Assembly (NCBI GenBank): GCA_949752795.1
Contig: CATKHW010000364.1
Span: 1-64,000, forward strand
Direction: 5' to 3'
Length of the DNA: 64,000 bases
Origin: Hyperoodon ampullatus
Taxonomy: Eukaryota; Chordata; Mammalia; Artiodactyla; Ziphiidae
Within the stretch, counting starts at the first letter, position 1. Each line of letters begins with the position of its first letter. The translations under genes were made by a program, and so were the position numbers. Positions 35,329 to 49,237 of this stretch are shown here, piece by piece. A model generated the notes under the pieces. It did no database searches. It was not told the origin of the DNA and saw nothing but the letters and a program-made list of their open reading frames with translations.

Positions 35329-37066
35329 CTGGGAAATTCTTTACAATTCCTTCAGGGTCTCTGATGAAACCTGGAATGACCCTATCTACAACGACAGCTG
35401 GATGTGGCATAAGGCTGGACACTTTGGACTGAGAGGATTGGTGAGATTGGGTGAACAAATGCAGACCATTTAAAGCATTAATGCATGGCACCCATTCCAT
35501 GGGTCACAACTCTCCAGGTTGAAGGGAATATTACTACAGTTATAACATGTACGGGAAACCTAGAGAACGGACACACTGTGAATACAAAAGGTTTCTAAAA
35601 CTCAACGAATAGTCCCTCTCCTGGTGCTCCGGTTTGACTTTCCGTCTGCTTTACTATCAACCTCCCAACTTGGAGAGACAGTCCCTTTAACCGCCTGGTT
35701 CGCACAGGTTGCCAATTTGGCAGAGGATGAAAGGGAAGAGGGAGAACCAATGAGAGAGTAGCTGTTACGCATTTGGACGGGCATATATCACTCTAATTTC
35801 CCGGCAGAAAGAAGAATTAACCAAAGTCTCAGCCCCCCACCGGGAACCAGCATAGATCCTGAACCAAAATTTTGGACCTGCGGTCAGCTCACCAAAAACG
35901 AGTTGAAAAATGGAGCTCAGGGGCACAGCAATTCACAAACTGGCCGAGTAATAAAGGACAACTATCGTCCAAAAATCTGTTGAGGGAAGGCAACGAGGTG
36001 GACTTGAAAGCGAAGCAGAATAGCAGGAAACAGATTTCAAGAGGTACGTTGGAATCACCTCTAAAGCACTGGATGAGGGGCACAACTTCGGCAATGATGC
36101 ACGTGGCCAAAAAGGGTGTATGCGTTTTCTCCTGAATATATTCAGGAGAAAACGCATACGCCCTTTTTCGCCAAGCAAGCAATCGGGCAATGCAAATCTG
36201 CATTACAAAGAAGTATCACTTACCACCGGTCAAAAGGGACATCCACAAAATGTGTAAAAACCAGAAAGGCAAGACAGGCACTGGAGAACAGGGAGCCTTG
36301 TTATGCTGATGGGTGGATGTAAATTGCCAAATGCCTCTCTGGAGGAGTACATTGTGTTCCCTAAAACAAGTAAAGAACAGAGCTACAGAGCCAAGGGCAC
36401 TTCCAGTCTAAGGAATATACCTTTGGAAAACTGAATATCAAAAAGACACAGCCACCCCAAAATTTAGGGCTGCACTGCTTACAAGGACCTCAACTTGGGT
36501 ACACCTTAAATATCCCAGGAAATATAAAAATGGTTCAAAAAATTGTGGTACTTACGTACGATGGAATATCCCTCAGCCATGAAATCAATGTCATAAGACC
36601 AGTAGCAGCAAAATGGGTGGATTCAGGTACGATGATTCTAAGTGAAATAAGTCACACAGAGAAAGAAACTTATCATAAGATATCACTTATGAAGATCCTG
36701 TAAACATGGCTACACTTGAACTGAGTTAGGAAAGAGAACAGTGTCTCACATTTAGAAAACACTCTTATGCCTGCTTAAGGGGGAAGGAGAGGTGGGGTGA
36801 TGCATAAAACCAGAGTTTGATATAAGCACAGGTACCGTTCCAAAAACCAACTATGGAATAGACAAGACCTACACCTTCCTCAGTGAAAGGGACTCAAAAC
36901 CCCATATTTCCCGCAGAGGAATATATCTGACTAGTAAGAATCTTAAAACCTCTGTATTGATATGTCTCCGTAAGGGAATCAAGTGTGTCTAGACTGGGAT
37001 AAATATGGCAGCGAGAATCAGCTCAAACCCACTATAAAAAGGAATTTCAAAAACAAAACAAAAAAA
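35329..37066 (+). repeat. Satellite unit 21 (1,738 bp, class Q)
   Basis: The palindrome at 36,102-36,175 has three mismatches, as in unit 16. First unit of heptamer copy 1. Confidence 0.95.
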
Positions 37067-38806
37067 CTGGGAAATTCTTTACAATTCCTTCAGGGTCTCT
37101 GATGAAACCTGAAATGACCCTATCTACAATGACAGCTGGATGTGGCATAAGGCTGGACACTTGGGACTGAGAGGATTGGTGAGATTGGGTGAACAAATGC
37201 AGACCCTTTAAAGCAATAATGCATGGCCCATATTCCATGGGTCCCAACTCTCCAGGTTGAAGGGAATATTACTACAGATATAACATGTACGGGAATCCTA
37301 GAGAACGGACACACTGTGAATACGAAAGGTTTCTAAAACTCAACGAATAGTCCCTCTCCTGGTGCTCCGGTTTGACTTTCCATCTGCTTTATTATCAACC
37401 TCCCAACTTGGAGAGACAGCCCCTTTAACCTCCTGGTTCGCACAGGTTGCCAATTTGGCAGAGGATGAAAGGGAAGAGGGAGAACCAATGAGAGAGTAGC
37501 TGTTAGGCATTTGGACGGGCACATATCACTGTAATTTCCCGGCAGGAAGAAGAATTAACCAAAGTCTCAGCCACCCACCGGGAATCAGTATAGATCCTGA
37601 ACCAAAATTTTGGACTTGCGGTCAGCTCACCAAAAACGAGTTGAAAAATGGAGCTCAGGGGCACAGCAATTCACAAACTGGCCGAGTAATAAAGGACAAC
37701 TATCGTCCAAAAATCTGTTGAGGGAAGGCAACGAGGCGGACTTGAAAGCGAGGCAGAATAGCAGGAAACAGATTTCAAGAGGTACGTTGGAATCGCCTTT
37801 AAAGCACAGGAAGAGGGGCACAACTTCGACAATGATGCACTTGGCCAAAAAGGGCGTATGCGTTTTCTCCATAACATATTCAGGAGAAAACGCATACGCC
37901 CTTTTTGGCCAAGCAAGCAAGTGGGCAATGCAAATCTGCACTACAAAGAAGTATCACTTCCAACCGGTCAAAAGGGACATCCACAAAATGTGTAAAAACC
38001 AGAAAGGCAAGACAGGCCCTGGAGAACAGGGAGCCTTGTTATGCTGATGGGCGGGATGTAAATTGCCAACTGCCTCTCTGGAGGAGTGCATTGTGTTCCC
38101 TAAAACAAGTAAACAACAGAGCTACAGAGCCAAGGGCACTTCCAGTCTAGGGAATATACCTGGGAAAAACTGAAAATCAATAAGACAGTGCCACCCCAAA
38201 ATTTAGGGCTGCACTGCTTACAAGGACCTCAACTTGGGTACACCTTAAATATCCCAGGAAATATAAAATTGGTTCAAAAAATTGTGGTACTTACGTACGA
38301 TGGAATATCCCTCAGCCATGAAATCAATGTCATAAGACCAGTAGCAGCAAAATGGGTGGATTCAGGTACGATGATTTTAAGTGAAATAAGTCACAGAGAA
38401 AAAGGAACTTATCATAAGTTATCACTTATGAAGATCCTGTAAACATGGCTACACTTGAACTGAGTTAGGAAAGAGAACAGTGTCTCACATTTAGAAAACA
38501 CTCTTATGCCTGCTTAAGGGGGAAGGAGAGGTGGGGTGATGCATTAAACCAGAGTTTGATATAAGCACAGGTACCGTTCCAAAAACCAACTATGGAATAG
38601 ACAAGACCTGCACCTTCCTCAGTGAAAGGGTCTCAAAACCCCATATTTCCAGGAGAAGAATATATCTTACTAGTAAGAATCTTAAAACCTATGTATTGAT
38701 ATGTCTCCGTAAGGGAATCAAGTGTGTCTAGACTGGCACAAACATGGCAGCAAGAATCAGCTCAAACCCACTATAAAAAGGAATTTCAAAAACAAAACAA
38801 AAAAAA
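37067..38806 (+). repeat. Satellite unit 22 (1,740 bp, class R)
   Basis: The palindrome at 37,840-37,913 has the altered centre. Private GGCCCATATTCC near 37,226. Confidence 0.95.
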
Positions 38807-40545
38807 CTGGGAAATTCTTTACAATTCCTTCAGGGTCTCTGATGAAACCTGAAATGACCCTATCTACAATGACAGCTGGATGTGGCATAAGGCTGGACAC
38901 TTGGGACTGAGAGGATTGGTGAGATTGGGTGAGCAAATGCAGACCCTTTAAAGCAATAATGCATGGCACACATTCCATGGGTCCCAACTCTCCAGGTTGA
39001 AGGGAATATTACTACAGATATAACATGTACGGGAATCCTAGAGAACGGACACACTGTGAATATGAAAGGTTTCTAAAACTCAACGAATAGTCCCTCTCCT
39101 GGTGCTCCAGTTTGACTTTCCATCTGCTTTATTATCAACCTCCCAACTTGGAGAGACAGCCCCTTTAACCTCCTGGTTCGCACAGGTTGCCAATTTGGCA
39201 GAGGATGAAAGGGAAGAGGGAGAACCAATGAGAGAGTAGCTGTTAGGCATTTGGACGGGCACATATCACTGTAATTTCCCGGCAGGAAGAAGAATTAACC
39301 AAAGTCTCAGCCACCCACCGGGAATCAGTATAGATCCGGAACCAAAATTTTGGACTTGCGGTCAGCTCACCAAAAACGAGGTGAAAAATGGAGCTCAGGG
39401 GCACAGCAATTCACAAACTGGCCGAGTAATAAAGGACAACTATCGTCCAAAAATCTGTTGAGGGAAGGCAACGAGGCGGACTTGAAAGCGTGGCAGAATA
39501 GCAGGAAACAGATTTCAAGAGGTACGTTGGAATCACCTTTAAAGCACACGAAGAGGGGCACAACTTCGACAATGATGCACTTGGCCAAAAAGGGCGTATG
39601 AGTTTTCTCCTGAATATATTCAGGAGAAAACGCATACGCCCTTTTTGGCAAAGCAAGCAAGCGGGCAATGCAAATCTGCACTACAAAGAAGTATCACTTC
39701 CCACCGGTCAAAAGGGACATCCACAAAATGTGTAAAAACCAGAAAGGCAAGACAGGCCCTGGAGAACAGGGAGCCTTGTTATGCTGATGGGCGGGATGTA
39801 AATTGCCAACTGCCTCTCTGGAGGAGTGCATTGTGTTCCCTAAAACAAGTAAACAACAGAGCTACAGAGCCAAGGGCACTTCCAGTCTAGGGAATATACC
39901 TTGGGAAAATTGAAAATCAAAAAGACACAGCCACCCCAAAATTTAGGGCTGCACTGCTTACAAGGACCTCAACTTGGGTACACCTTAAATATCCCAGGAC
40001 ATATAAAAATGGTTCAAAAAATTGTGGTACTTACGTACGATGGAATATCCCTCAGCCATGAAATCAATGTCATAAGACCAGTAGCAGCAAAATGGGTGGA
40101 TTCAGGTACGATGATTCTAAGTGAAATAAGTCACACAGAAAAAGAAACTTATCATAAGATATCACTTATGAAGATCCTGTAAACATGGCTACACTTGAAC
40201 TGAGTTAGGAAAGAGAACAGTGTCTCACATTTAGAAAACACTCTTATGCCTGCTTAAGGGGGAAGGAGAGGTGGGGTGATGCATAAAACCAGAGTTTGAT
40301 ATAAGCACAGGTACCGTTCCAAAAACCAACTATGGAATAGACAAGACCTACACCTTCCTCAGTGAAAGGGACTCAAAACCCCATATTTCCCGCAGAGGAA
40401 TATATCTGACTAGTAAGAATCTTAAAACCTATGTATTGATATGTCTCCGTAAGGGAATCAAGTGTGTCTAGACTGGGATAAATATGGCAGCGAGAATCAG
40501 CTCAAACCCACTATAAAAAGGAATTTCAAAAATAAAACAAAAAAA
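38807..40545 (+). repeat. Satellite unit 23 (1,739 bp, class S)
   Basis: The palindrome at 39,580-39,653 has two mismatches, as in unit 18. Shares AAAGCACACGAAG with unit 18. Confidence 0.95.
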
Positions 40546-42284
40546 CTGGGAAATTCTTTACAATTCCTTCAGGGTCTCTGATGAAACCTGAAATGACCCT
40601 ATCTACAATGACAGCTGGATGTGGCATAAGGCTGGACACTTGGGACTGAGAGGATTGGTGAGATTGGGTGAGCAAATGCAGACCCTTTAAAGCAATAATG
40701 CATGGCACACATTCCATGGGTCCCAACTCTCCAGGTTGAAGGGAATATTACTACAGATATAACATGTACGGGAATCCTAGAGAACGGACACACTGTGAAA
40801 ACGAAAGGTTTCTAAAACTCAACGAATAGTCCCTCTCCTGGTGCTCCGGGTTGACTTTCCATCTCCTTTATTATCAACCTCCCAACTTGGAGAGACAGCC
40901 CCTTTAACCTCCTGGTTCGCACAGGTTGCCAATTTGGCAGAGGATGAAAGGGAAGAGGGAGAACCAATGAGAGAGTAGCTGTTAGGCATTTGGACGGGCA
41001 CATATCACTGTAATTTCCCGGCAGGAAGAAGAATTAACCAAAGTCTCAGCCACCCACCGGGAATCAGTATAGATCCAGAACCAAAATTTTGGACTTGCGG
41101 TCAGCTCACCAAAAACGAGTTGAAAAATGGAGCTCAGGGGCACAGCAATTCACTAACTGGCCGAGTAATAAAGGACAACTATCGTCCAAAAATCTGTTGA
41201 GGGAAGGCAACGAGGCGGACTTGAAAGCGAGGCAGAATAGCAGGAAACAGATTTCAAGAGGTACGTTGGAATCGCCTTGAAAGCACAGGAAGAGGGGCAC
41301 AACTTCGACAATGATGCACTTGGCCAAAAAGGGCGTATGCGTTTTCTCCTGAATATATTCAGGAGAAAACGCATACGCCCTTTTTGGCCAAGCAAGCAAG
41401 TGGGCAATGCAAATCTGCACTACAAAGAAGTATCACTTCCCACCGGTCAAAAGGGACATCCACAAAATGTGTAAAAACCAGAAAGGCAAGACAAGCCCTG
41501 GAGAACAGGGAGCCTTGTTATGCTGATGGGCGGGATGTAAATTGCCAACTGCCTCTCTGGAGGAGTGCATTGTGTTCCCTAAAACAAGTAAACAACACAG
41601 CTACAGAGCCAAGGGCACTTCCAGTCTAGGGAATATACCTGGGAAAAACTTAAAATCAAAAAGACACAGACACCCCAAAATTTAGGGCTGCACTGCTTAC
41701 AAGGACCTCAACTTGGGTACACCTTAAATATCCCAGGAAATATAAAAATGGTTCAAAAAATTGTGGTACTTACGTACGATGGAATATCCCTCAGCCATGA
41801 AATCAATGTCATAAGAACAGTAGCAGCAAAATGGGTGGATTCAGGTACGATGATTCTAAGTGAAATATGTCACACAGAAAAAGAAACTTATCATAAGATA
41901 TCACTTATGAAGATCCTGTAAACATGGTTACACTTGAACTGAGTTAGGAAAGAGAACAGTGTCTCACATTTAGAAAACACTCTTTTGCCTGTTTAAGGGG
42001 GAAGGAGAGGTGGGGTGATGCATAAAACCAGAGTTTGATATAAGCACAGGTACCGTTCCAAAAACCAATTATGGAATAGACAAGACCTACACCTTCCTCA
42101 GTGAAAGGGACTCAAAACCCCATATTTCCCGCAGAGGAATATATCTGACTAGTAAGAATCTTAAAACCTATGTATTGATATGTCTCCGTAAGGGAATCAA
42201 GTGTGTCTAGACTGGGATAAATATGGCAGCGAGAATCAGCTCAAACCCACTATAAAAAGGAATTTCAAAAATAAAACAAAAAAA
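40546..42284 (+). repeat. Satellite unit 24 (1,739 bp, class T)
   Basis: The palindrome at 41,319-41,392 is perfect. Matches unit 19 throughout, including ATAAGAACAGTAGC and TTTTGCCTGTTTAAG in the 3' part. Confidence 0.95.
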
Positions 42285-44023
42285 CTGGGAAATTCTTTAC
42301 AATTCCTTCAGGGTCTCTGATGAAACCTGAAATGACCCTATCTACAATGACAGCTGGATGTGGCATAAGGCTGGACACTTGGGACTGAGAGGATTGGTGA
42401 GATTGGGTGAGCAAATGCAGACCCTTTAAAGCAATAATGCATGGCACACATTCCATGGGTCCCAACTCTCCAGGTTGAAGGGAATATTACTACAGATATA
42501 ACATGTACGGGAATCCTAGAGAACGGACACACTGTGAATACGAAAGGTTTCTAAAACTCAACGAATAGTCCCTCTCCTGGTGCTCCGGTTTGACTTTCCA
42601 TCTGCTTTATTATCAACCTCCCAACTTTGAGAGACAGCCCCTTTAACCTCCTGGTTCGCACAGGTTGCCAATTTGGCAGAGGATGAAAGGGAAGAGGGAG
42701 AACCAATGAGAGAGTAGCTGTTAGGCATTTGGACGGGCACATATCACTGTAATTTCCCGGCAGGAAGAAGAATTAACCAAAGTCTCAGCCACCCACCGGG
42801 AATCAGTATAGATCCTGAACCAAAATTTTGGACTTGCGGTCAGCTCACCAAAAACGAGTTGAAAAATGGAGCTCAGGGGCACAGCAATTCACAAACTGGC
42901 CGAGTAATAAAGGACAACTATCGTCCAAAAATCTGTTGAGGGATGGCAACGAGGAGGACTTGAAAGCGTGGCAGAATAGCAGGAAACAGATTTCAAGAGG
43001 TACGTTGGAATCGCCTTTAAAGCACAGGAAGAGGGGCACAACTTCGACAATGATGCACTTGGCCAAAAAGGGCGTATGCGTTTTCTCCTGAATATATTCA
43101 GGAGAAAACGCATACGCCCTTTTTGGCCAAGCAAGCAAGCGGGCAATGCAAATCTGCACTACAAAGAAGTATCACTTCCCACCGGTCAAAAGGGACATCC
43201 ACAAAATGTGTAAAAACCAGAAAGGCAAGACAGGCCCTGGAGAACAGGGTGCCTTGTTATGCTGATGGGCGGGATGTAAATTGCCAACTGCCTCTCTGGA
43301 GGAGTGCATTGTGTTCCCTAAAACAAGTAAACAACAGAGCTACAGAGCCAAGGGCACTTCCAGTCTAGGGAATATACCTTGGGAAAACTGAAAATCAAAA
43401 AGACACAGCCACCCCAAAATTTAGGGCTGCACTGCTTACAAGGACCTCAACTTGGGTACACCTTAAATATCCCAGGAAATATAAAAATGGTTCAAAAAAT
43501 TGTGGTACTTACGTACGATGGAATATCCCTCAGCCATGAAATCAATGTCATAAGACCAGTAGCAGCAAAATGGGTGGATTCAGGTACGATGATTCTAAGT
43601 GAAATAAGTCACACAGAAAAAGAAACTTATCATAAGATATCACTTATGAAGATCCTGTTAACATGGCTACACTTGAACTGAGTTAGGAAAGAGAACAGTG
43701 TCTCACATTTAGAAAACACTCTTATGCCTGCTTAAGGGGGAAGGAGAGGTGGGGTGATGCATAAAACCAGAGTTTGATATAAGCACAGGTACCGTTCCAA
43801 AAACCAACTATGGAATAGACAAGACCTACACCTTCCTCAGTGAAAGGGACTCAAAACCCCATATTTCCCGCAGAGGAATATATCTGACTAGTAAGAATCT
43901 TAAAACCTCTGTATTGATATGTCTCCGTAAGGGAATCAAGTGTGTCTAGACTGGGATAAATATGGCAGCGAGAATCAGCTCAAACCCACTATAAAAAGGA
44001 ATTTCAAAAATAAACCAAAAAAA
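42285..44023 (+). repeat. Satellite unit 25 (1,739 bp, class U)
   Basis: The palindrome at 43,058-43,131 is perfect. Marked by CAACTTTGAGAG, GGGATGGCAACGAGGAGG and loss of the ancestral ORF2 TAA (CCTGTTAAC near 43,659), which extends the terminal ORF2 frame by seven codons. Confidence 0.95.
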
Positions 44024-45760
44024 CTGGGAAATTCTTTACAATTCCTTCAGGGTCTCTGATGAAACCTGAAATGACCCTATCTACAATGACAGCTGGATGT
44101 GGCATAAGGCTGGACACTTGGGACTGAGAGGATTGGTGAGATTGGGTGAACAAATGCAGACCCTTTAAAGCAATAATGCATGGCACACATTCCATGGGTC
44201 CCAACTCTCCAGGTTGAAGGGAATATTACTACAGATATAACATGTACGGGAATCGTAGAGAACGGACACACTGTGAATACGAAAGGTTTCTAAAACTCAA
44301 CGAATAGTCCCTCTCCTGGTGCTCCGGTTTGACTTTCCATCTGCTTTATTATCAACCTCCCAACTTGGAGAGACAGCCCCTTTAACCTCCTGGTTCGCAC
44401 AGGTTGCCAATTTGGCAGAGGATGAAAGGGAAGAGGGAGAACCAATGAGAGAGTAGCTGTTAGGCATTTGGACGGGCACATATCACTGTAATTTCCCGGC
44501 AGGAAGAAGAATTAACCAAAGTCTCAGCCACCCACCGGGAATCAGTATAGATCCTGAACCAAAATTTTGGACTTGCGGTCAGCTCACCAAAAACGAGTTG
44601 AAAAATGGAGCTCAGGGGCACAGCAATTCACAAACTGGCCGAGTAATAAAGGACAACTATCGTCCAAAAATCTGTTGAGGGAAGGCAACGAGGCGGACTT
44701 GAAAGCGAGGCAGAATAGCAGGAAACAGATTTCAAGAGGTACGTTGGAATCGCCTTTAAAGCACAGGAAGAGGGGCACAACTTCGACAATGATGCACTTG
44801 GCCAAAAAGGGCGTATGCGTTTTCTCCATAACATATTCAGGAGAAAACGCATACGCCCTTTTTGGCCAAGCAAGCAAGTGGGCAATGCAAATCTGCACTA
44901 CAAAGAAGTATCACTTCCAACCGGTCAAAAGGGACATCCACAAAATGTGTAAAAACCAGAAAGGCAAGACAGGCCCTGGAGAACAGGGAGCCTTGTTATG
45001 CTGATGGGCGGGATGTAAATTGCCAACTGCCTCTCTAGAGGAGTGCATTGTGTTCCCTAAAACAAGTAAACAACAGAGCTACAGAGCCAAGGGCACTTCC
45101 AGTCTAGGGAATATACCTGGGAAAAACTGAAAATCAATAAGACAGTGCCACCCCAAAATTTAGGGCTGCACTGCTTACAAGGACCTCAACTTGGGTACAC
45201 CTTAAATATCCCAGGAAATATAAAATTGGTTCAAAAAATTGTGGTACTTACGTACGATGGAATATCCCTCAGCCATGAAATCAATGTCATAAGACCAGTA
45301 GCAGCAAAAGGGGTGGATTCAGGTACGATTTTAAGTGAAATAAGTCACAGAGAAAAAGGAACTTATCATAAGTTATCACTTATGAAGATACTGTAAACAT
45401 GGCTACACTTGAACTGAGTTAGGAAAGAGAACAGTGTCTCACATTTAGAAAACACTCTTATGCCTGCTTAAGGGGGAAGGAGAGGTGGGGTGATGCATTA
45501 AACCAGAGTTTGATATAAGCACAGGTACCGTTCCAAAAACCAACTATGGAATAGACAAGACCTGCACCTTCCTCAGTGAAAGGGACTCAAAACCCCATAT
45601 TTCCAGGAGAAGAATATATCTTACTAGTAAGAATCTTAAAACCTATGTATTGATATGTCTCCGTAAGGGAATCAAGTGTGTCTAGACTGGCACAAACATG
45701 GCAGCAAGAATCAGCTCAAACCCACTATAAAAAGGAATTTCAAAAACAAAACAAAAAAAA
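44024..45760 (+). repeat. Satellite unit 26 (1,737 bp, class V, R-like)
   Basis: The palindrome at 44,797-44,870 has the altered centre. Differs from class R by GGAATCGTAGAG, CTCTCTAGAGG and AAAAGGGGTGG. Has a private 3-bp deletion at about 45,330. Confidence 0.95.
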
Positions 45761-47499
45761 CTGGGAAATTCTTTACAATTCCTTCAGGGTCTCTGATGAA
45801 ACCTGAAATGACCCTATCTACAATGACAGCTGGATGTGGCATAAGGCTGGACACTTGGGACTGAGAGGATTGGTGAGATTGGGTGAGCAAATGCAGACCC
45901 TTTAAAGCAATAATTCATGGCACACATTCCATGGGTCCCAACTCTCCAGGTTGAAGGGAATATTACTACAGATATAACATGTACGGGAATCCTAGAGAAC
46001 GGACACACTGTGAATATGAAAGGTTTCTAAAACTCAACGAATAGTCCCTCTCCTGGTGCTCCAGTTTGACTTTCCATCTGCTTTATTATCAACCTCCCAA
46101 CTTGGAGAGACAGCCCCTTTAACCTCCTGGTTCGCACAGGTTGCCAATTTGGCAGAGGATGAAAGGGAAGAGGGAGAACCAAAGAGAGAGTAGCTGTTAG
46201 GCATTTGGACGGGCACATATCACTGTAATTTCCCGGCAGGAAGAAGAATTAACCAAAGTCTCAGCCACCCACCGGGAATCAGTATAGATCCGGAACCAAA
46301 ATTTTGGACTTGCGGTCAGCTCACCAAAAACGAGGTGAAAAATGGAGCTCAGGGGCACAGCAATTCACAAACTGGCCGAGTAATAAAGGACAACTATCGT
46401 CCAAAAATCTGTTGAGGGAAGGCAATGAGGCGGACTTGAAAGCGAGGCAGAATAGCAGGAAACAGATTTCAAGAGGTACGTTGGAATCGCCTTTAAAGCA
46501 CAGGAAGAGGGGCACAACTTCGACAATGATGCACTTGGCCAAAAAGGGCGTATGCGTTTTCTCCTGAATATATTCAGGAGAAAACGCATACGCCCTTTTT
46601 GGCCAAGCAAGCAAGCGGGCAATGCAAATCTGCACTACAAAGAAGTATCACTTCCCACCGGTCAAAAGGGACATCCACAAAATGTGTAAAAACCAGAAAG
46701 CCAAGACTGGTCCTGGAGAACAGGGAGCCTTGTTATGCTGATGGACGGGATGTAAATTGCCAACTGCCTCTCTGGAGGAGTGCATTGTGTTCCCTAAAAC
46801 AAATAAACAACAGAGCTACAGAGCCAAGGGCACTTCCAGTCTAGGGAATATACCTGGGAAAAACTGAAAATCAATAAGACAGAGCCACCCCAAAATTTTG
46901 GGCTGCACTGCTTACAAGGACCTCAACTTGGGTACACCTTAAATATCCCAGGAAATATAAAAATGGTTCAAAAAATTGTGGTACTTACGTACGATGGAAT
47001 ATCCCTCAGCCATGAAATCAATGTCATAACACCAGTAGCAGCAAAATGGGTGGATTCAGGTACGATGATTCTAAGTGAAATAAGTCACAGAGAAAAAGAA
47101 ACTTATCATAAGATATCACTTATGAAGATCCTGTAAACATGGCTACACTTGAACTGAGTTAGGAAAGAGAACAGTGTCTCACATTTAGAAAACACTCTTA
47201 TGCCTGCTTAAGGGGGAAGGAGAGGTGGGGTGATGCATAAAACCAGAGTTTGATATAAGCAGAGGTACCGTTCCAAAAACCAACTATGGAATAGGCAAGA
47301 CCTACACCTTCCTCAGTGAAAGGGACTCAAAACCCCATATTTCCCGCAGAGGAATATATCTGACTAGTAAGAATCTTAAAACCTATGTATTGATATGTCT
47401 CCGTAAGGGAACCAAGTGTGTCTAGACTGGCATAAACATGGCAGCGAGAATCAGCTCAAACCCACTATAAAAAGGAATTTCAAAAACAAAACAAAAAAG
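45761..47499 (+). repeat. Satellite unit 27 (1,739 bp, class W, S-like)
   Basis: The palindrome at 46,534-46,607 is perfect. Shares GATCCGGAACC and AACGAGGTG with class S, but has AATAATTCATGG, GACTGGTCCTGG, TCATAACACCAG and AATAGGCAAGACC. Confidence 0.95.
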
Positions 47500-49237
47500 C
47501 TGGGAAATTCTTTACAATTCCTTCAGGGTCTCTGATGAAACCTGGAATGACCCTATCTACAACGACAGCTGGATGTGGCATAAGGCTGGACACTTTGGAC
47601 TGAGAGGATTGGTGAGATTGGGTGAACAAATGCAGACCATTTAAAGCATTAATGCATGGCACCCATTCCATGGGTCACAACTCTCCAGGTTGAAGGGAAT
47701 ATTACTACAGTTATAACATGTACGGGAAACCTAGAGAACGGACACACTGTGAATACAAAAGGTTTCTAAAACTCAACGAATAGTCCCTCTCCTGGTGCTC
47801 CGGTTTGACTTTCCGTCTGCTTTACTATCAACCTCCCAACTTGGAGAGACAGTCCCTTTAACCGCCTGGTTCGCACAGGTTGCCAATTTGGCAGAGGATG
47901 AAAGGGAAGAGGGAGAACCAATGAGAGAGTAGCTGTTACGCATTTGGACGGGCATATATCACTCTAATTTCCCGGCAGAAAGAAGAATTAACCAAAGTCT
48001 CAGCCCCCCACCGGGAACCAGCATAGATCCTGAACCAAAATTTTGGACCTGCGGTCAGCTCACCAAAAACGAGTTGAAAAATGGAGCTCAGGGGCACAGC
48101 AATTCACAAACTGGCCGAGTAATAAAGGACAACTATCGTCCAAAAATCTGTTGAGGGAAGGCAACGAGGTGGACTTGAAAGCGAAGCAGAATAGCAGGAA
48201 ACAGATTTCAAGAGGTACGTTGGAATCACCTCTAAAGCACTGGATGAGGGGCACAACTTCGGCAATGATGCACGTGGCCAAAAAGGGTGTATGCGTTTTC
48301 TCCTGAATATATTCAGGAGAAAACGCATACGCCCTTTTTCGCCAAGCAAGCAATCGGGCAATGCAAATCTGCATTACAAAGAAGTATCACTTACCACCGG
48401 TCAAAAGGGACATCCACAAAATGTGTAAAAACCAGAAAGGCAAGACAGGCACTGGAGAACAGGGAGCCTTGTTATGCTGATGGGTGGATGTAAATTGCCA
48501 AATGCCTCTCTGGAGGAGTACATTGTGTTCCCTAAAACAAGTAAAGAACAGAGCTACAGAGCCAAGGGCACTTCCAGTCTAAGGAATATACCTTTGGAAA
48601 ACTGAATATCAAAAAGACACAGCCACCCCAAAATTTAGGGCTGCACTGCTTACAAGGACCTCAACTTGGGTACACCTTAAATATCCCAGGAAATATAAAA
48701 ATGGTTCAAAAAATTGTGGTACTTACGTACGATGGAATATCCCTCAGCCATGAAATCAATGTCATAAGACCAGTAGCAGCAAAATGGGTGGATTCAGGTA
48801 CGATGATTCTAAGTGAAATAAGTCACACAGAGAAAGAAACTTATCATAAGATATCACTTATGAAGATCCTGTAAACATGGCTACACTTGAACTGAGTTAG
48901 GAAAGAGAACAGTGTCTCACATTTAGAAAACACTCTTATGCCTGCTTAAGGGGGAAGGAGAGGTGGGGTGATGCATAAAACCAGAGTTTGATATAAGCAC
49001 AGGTACCGTTCCAAAAACCAACTATGGAATAGACAAGACCTACACCTTCCTCAGTGAAAGGGACTCAAAACCCCATATTTCCCGCAGAGGAATATATCTG
49101 ACTAGTAAGAATCTTAAAACCTCTGTATTGATATGTCTCCGTAAGGGAATCAAGTGTGTCTAGACTGGGATAAATATGGCAGCGAGAATCAGCTCAAACC
49201 CACTATAAAAAGGAATTTCAAAAACAAAACAAAAAAA
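47500..49237 (+). repeat. Satellite unit 28 (1,738 bp, class Q)
   Basis: The palindrome at 48,273-48,346 has three mismatches, as in unit 21. First unit of heptamer copy 2. Confidence 0.95.

Larger units (their letters stand above)
33680..42374 (+). repeat. Pentameric higher-order repeat P-Q-R-S-T, copy 2
   Basis: This is the second copy of the 8,695-bp block, units 20-24, directly abutting the first. Its right edge lies between about 42,374 and 42,508, where unit 25 has TACGGG and not the TATGGG found at the head of the P units. Units 21-24 are at the same time the first four members of the first heptamer, so the two higher-order patterns overlap. Confidence 0.9.
35329..47499 (+). repeat. 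Heptameric higher-order repeat Q-R-S-T-U-V-W, copy 1
   Basis: Units 21-27 form a 12,171-bp block that is followed by a near-identical copy. Unit classes are recognised by private changes. Q has GCACGTGGCC at the palindrome edge. R and V have CCATAAC at the palindrome centre. S and W have AACGAGGTG. T has GATCCAGAACC. U has GGGATGGCAACGAGGAGG. The left junction falls between 35,260 and 35,328, at or just before the A-tract. V resembles R and W resembles S, so an older R-S pair was itself duplicated inside the heptamer. Confidence 0.92.
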
